Positions 62,166 through 64,000 of a stretch of DNA of 64,000 bases are shown piece by piece (the stretch's first letter is position 1; the number at the start of each line of letters is the position of its first letter). The position numbers were made by a program, and so were the translations under genes. The stretch spans positions 88,349-152,348 of the forward strand of contig JANXSF010000007.1 in the NCBI GenBank assembly GCA_025352795.1, in the 5' to 3' direction. The notes under the pieces were generated by a model. The model ran no database searches. It was not told where the DNA came from and saw nothing but the letters and a program-made list of their open reading frames with translations. Origin of the DNA: Acidobacteriota bacterium (GTDB taxonomy: Bacteria > Acidobacteriota > Terriglobia > Bryobacterales > Bryobacteraceae).

Positions 62166-63347
62166 ATGATTGAAACCAAACAGGAACGACTGGCAGCACT
62201 TGACGTTTATCGTGGAGCCACCATGCTGTTCATGGCGTCGGAAATCATGCGCATTTCACGTGTCACCGATTCGTTTCCCGGCAATCCTTTTTGGCAATTC
62301 ATTTCCTTTCAAACGAGCCATGTGGCGTGGACGGGATGGTCTATGTGGGATTTGATTCAGCCATCCTTCATGTTCATGGTAGGAGTGGCCCTTCCGTGGT
62401 CAATTGCCAGCCGTAAAGCTAAAGGACAAACGCATCGGGATCTGTGGCTGCATACCTTGTGGCGAGCCTTCGCTCTGGTGGCCCTCGGTATCTTTTTGCG
62501 AAGCGTGGGGAAGCCGCAAACTAATTTCACATTTGAGGATGTGCTGACACAAATCGGACTGGGTTACCCGGTGCTGTTTTGGTTGGGATGGCAAAGTGCG
62601 CGCATACAAGGTATAGCCGCCGCAGTTATCCTGGTTGGCTATTGGATGCTCTTCGCCCTATTCGCTGCCCCAGGCGCTGGTTTCGATTGGTCTGCTGTAG
62701 GGGTGGACGAAGGGTGGCCCCATCATCTGAATGGCTTTGCGAATCATTGGGATAAAAATAGCAATTTTGCCGCCTGGTTTGACCAGTGGTTTCTCAATCT
62801 GTTCCCACGTTCTAAGCCTTTCGTCTTCAATGGTGGCGGTTATTTGACGCTCAATTTTATTCCGTCCCTAGCGACGATGATCTTCGGATTACTAGCCGGT
62901 GGACTGTTGCGGTCAGATAATTCTTCCGACGAAAAAATAAAGGTCCTGCTGAAGGCTGGTGCCGCTGGAATCATCGCTGGTTGGGCTTTGGATGTGCTGG
63001 GAATCTGCCCCATGGTGAAGCGTATCTGGACTCCATCCTGGGCTCTGTTCGCAGGTGGCTGCACGTGCTGGCTATTGCTATTGTTCTACTGGCTGATTGA
63101 TGTGAAGCAATGGCGAAGCTGGACTTTTCCCTTCACTGTGGTTGGGGTGAACTCTATCGCAATGTACTGCCTGGTGCATCTGATAGATCGATTCGTTGGG
63201 GAATCGCTGAAGGTCCACTTTGGACGGGAAGTGTTTTCGATATTCGGAATTGCCTTCGTCAGCGTTCTGGAAGGTGGAGCGGTTTTGATTGTCCTGTGGT
63301 TGATTTGTTACTGGATGTATCAGCGTAAACTTTTTATCCGCATTTAG
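62166..63347 (+). CDS. DUF5009/HGSNAT-like multi-pass membrane acyltransferase
   Basis: 393-residue polytopic membrane protein of the DUF5009 family, distantly related to heparan-alpha-glucosaminide N-acetyltransferase. The opening LAALDVYRGATMLFM and WDLIQPSFMFMVGVALP are diagnostic. About 11 membrane helices are visible. The catalytic mechanism would involve transfer of an acyl group across the membrane; the acceptor is unknown. It follows a DinB gene by 5 bases. The segment WPFTVVGVNSIAMYC-like SWTFPFTVVGVNSIAMYCLV is typical of the family C-terminus. Confidence 0.85.
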   Translation: MIETKQERLAALDVYRGATMLFMASEIMRISRVTDSFPGNPFWQFISFQTSHVAWTGWSMWDLIQPSFMFMVGVALPWSIASRKAKGQTHRDLWLHTLWRAFALVALGIFLRSVGKPQTNFTFEDVLTQIGLGYPVLFWLGWQSARIQGIAAAVILVGYWMLFALFAAPGAGFDWSAVGVDEGWPHHLNGFANHWDKNSNFAAWFDQWFLNLFPRSKPFVFNGGGYLTLNFIPSLATMIFGLLAGGLLRSDNSSDEKIKVLLKAGAAGIIAGWALDVLGICPMVKRIWTPSWALFAGGCTCWLLLLFYWLIDVKQWRSWTFPFTVVGVNSIAMYCLVHLIDRFVGESLKVHFGREVFSIFGIAFVSVLEGGAVLIVLWLICYWMYQRKLFIRI

Positions 63348-63354
63348 TTTTAGG

Positions 63355-63834
63355 TTACGGTTTCTTGGCCTTATAGACCGTTTTGTAAGCATAGCCCCAG
63401 GCGCCGATGCCAGCGCCGGCACCTGCTCCAACCAAACCACCTAGCGCGAGACGGGTGTTGAAGTCATCGGAAGACTGTTCGCCTTTGCAAGATGGACACG
63501 ACGCAAAGGCAGCGACAACTCCCACTGCAAAACCGACCGCAGCTCCAATCGCGATATTGCGAACACGCCGAGACGGGTTCAACACTTCAATGCGCGCCAA
63601 TTCCTGACGAAGCTTGCTGACCTGCTGGCCCTTCTGGGTAAATCGAATGGTGGTTTCATCAGCAGACAACAACGTCCCTTGCAATGTTTGCTGATCAAAA
63701 GTTTGCAATCGAAGCTGGGATTGGCGGGGGATATCCAGGACCTTCTGCCATTTTGCATCCGCAGCTTGGGCCAAGGAAAGTGGACAGGAAAGAGTGAGCA
63801 GCGCAGCCAATCGAATCAAAGTACTGGTATTCAT
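63355..63834 (-). CDS. Exported glycine-zipper protein
   Basis: 159-residue secreted or outer-membrane protein from ATG at 63834. It has a signal peptide (LAALLTLSCPLSLAQAAD), a small beta-rich domain with an Sm-like look (LRLQTFDQQTLQGTLLSADE), and two Gly-rich hydrophobic stretches (IAIGAAVGFAVGVVAAFA, LALGGLVGAGAGAGIGAWG) separated by a Cys pair (CPSCKG). Such glycine zippers often pack into membranes. Function unknown. The 3' end is 7 bases from the convergent DUF5009 gene. Confidence 0.72.
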   Translation of the reverse strand: MNTSTLIRLAALLTLSCPLSLAQAADAKWQKVLDIPRQSQLRLQTFDQQTLQGTLLSADETTIRFTQKGQQVSKLRQELARIEVLNPSRRVRNIAIGAAVGFAVGVVAAFASCPSCKGEQSSDDFNTRLALGGLVGAGAGAGIGAWGYAYKTVYKAKKP

Positions 63835-63870
63835 TGGGATTCTATACAAACTAACACATCCAGCAACCGT

Positions 63871-63899
63871 TTGACATAGAAGCAGGCTTTTGGTTTAAT
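63871..63899 (+). promoter_or_regulatory. Sigma70-type promoter of tRNA-Asn
   Basis: TTGACA at 63871-63876 and TTTAAT at 63894-63899 are separated by 17 bases, about 25 bases before the tRNA. The -35 is a perfect consensus match. Confidence 0.75.
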
Positions 63900-63923
63900 G
63901 AAAGGGTCGATTCCGACGAATGC

Positions 63924-63998
63924 TCCTCAGTAGCTCAATGGTAGAGCACTCGGCTGTTAACCGAGTGGTTGTAGGTTCGAGTCCTACCTGGGGAGCCA
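63924..63998 (+). tRNA. tRNA-Asn (anticodon GTT)
   Basis: 75 bases with an encoded CCA. Acceptor arms TCCTCAG and CTGGGGA pair with one G-T wobble. D-arm AGCTCAATGGTAGAGC, anticodon stem CTCGG/CCGAG with loop CTGTTAA, and T-arm TAGGTTCGAGTCCTA are all standard. The gene ends two bases before the window edge. Confidence 0.97.
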
Positions 63999-64000
63999 AA

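Overview
The window reads as a chromosomal segment of an Acidobacteriota-like soil bacterium, probably near Bryobacter/Solibacter. This is inferred from gene content, not from a marker phylogeny: large Oar-type TonB receptors with carboxypeptidase-like plugs, many secreted PQQ-type beta-propellers, a Cys-type sulfatase, a DUF1080 protein, DinB proteins and a cytochrome c maturation operon with Cys-type CcmE. Coding density is very high. No stretch longer than about 200 bases lacks a gene, and stop/start overlaps (ATGA, TAATG, TGATG, TTGA) are common. No insertion sequence, prophage or CRISPR array is visible.

Layout. 2-6441 (+) is an operon-like trio: a truncated TonB receptor, an FGE-like/esterase fusion, and a heme c-copper monooxygenase-like protein. 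A TPR gene (-), a second TonB receptor and an acetamidase-like protein follow. 10664-14425 (-) is a propeller / SGNH pseudoenzyme / propeller operon, followed by an amino acid permease and an HExxH protein. 16.6-20.7 kb is rich in toxin-antitoxin-like genes: an acidic 81-aa protein overlapping a RelA/SpoT-type synthetase, an RNA 3'-phosphate cyclase, a cyclase-repeat protein, and a RES/Xre pair. 20.7-31 kb holds DUF1080, a methyltransferase, amylomaltase, a lone nuoB, flaG-fliS behind a sigma28-type promoter, an M50 protease, a sulfatase, rpmB-rpmG and a Gfo/Idh oxidoreductase.

31.0-33.9 kb is a peroxide-defence operon of exported catalase, exported ankyrin protein and OxyR with both redox cysteines. 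34-37 kb holds small genes, a hairpin-forming intergenic repeat and tRNA-Leu. 37.1-43.6 kb is a ccm operon (ccmE, F, H, a CcmI-like gene, a membrane protein, A, B, C, a CcmD-like gene) running into a mannonate-dehydratase-like gene. This operon can supply heme c to proteins such as the 5095-6441 product.

46.9-55.7 kb (-) is a tight six-gene operon: LuxE/PaaK-like ligase, LuxC/ALDH-like reductase, GT4 glycosyltransferase, ABC ATPase, double-FtsX permease and a TIGR03790-like protein. It looks like a make-and-export system of unknown product. 55.8-60.2 kb (+) holds three more propellers, two of them tandem paralogs with EF-hands. The window ends with a HEPN/unknown gene pair, two DinB genes, a DUF5009-type membrane protein, a glycine-zipper protein and tRNA-Asn.

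The strongest candidates for something new are the small-alarmone-synthetase bicistron, the HEPN pair, the six-gene ligase/reductase/exporter operon, and the Cys-type CcmE with five-Cys CcmH.
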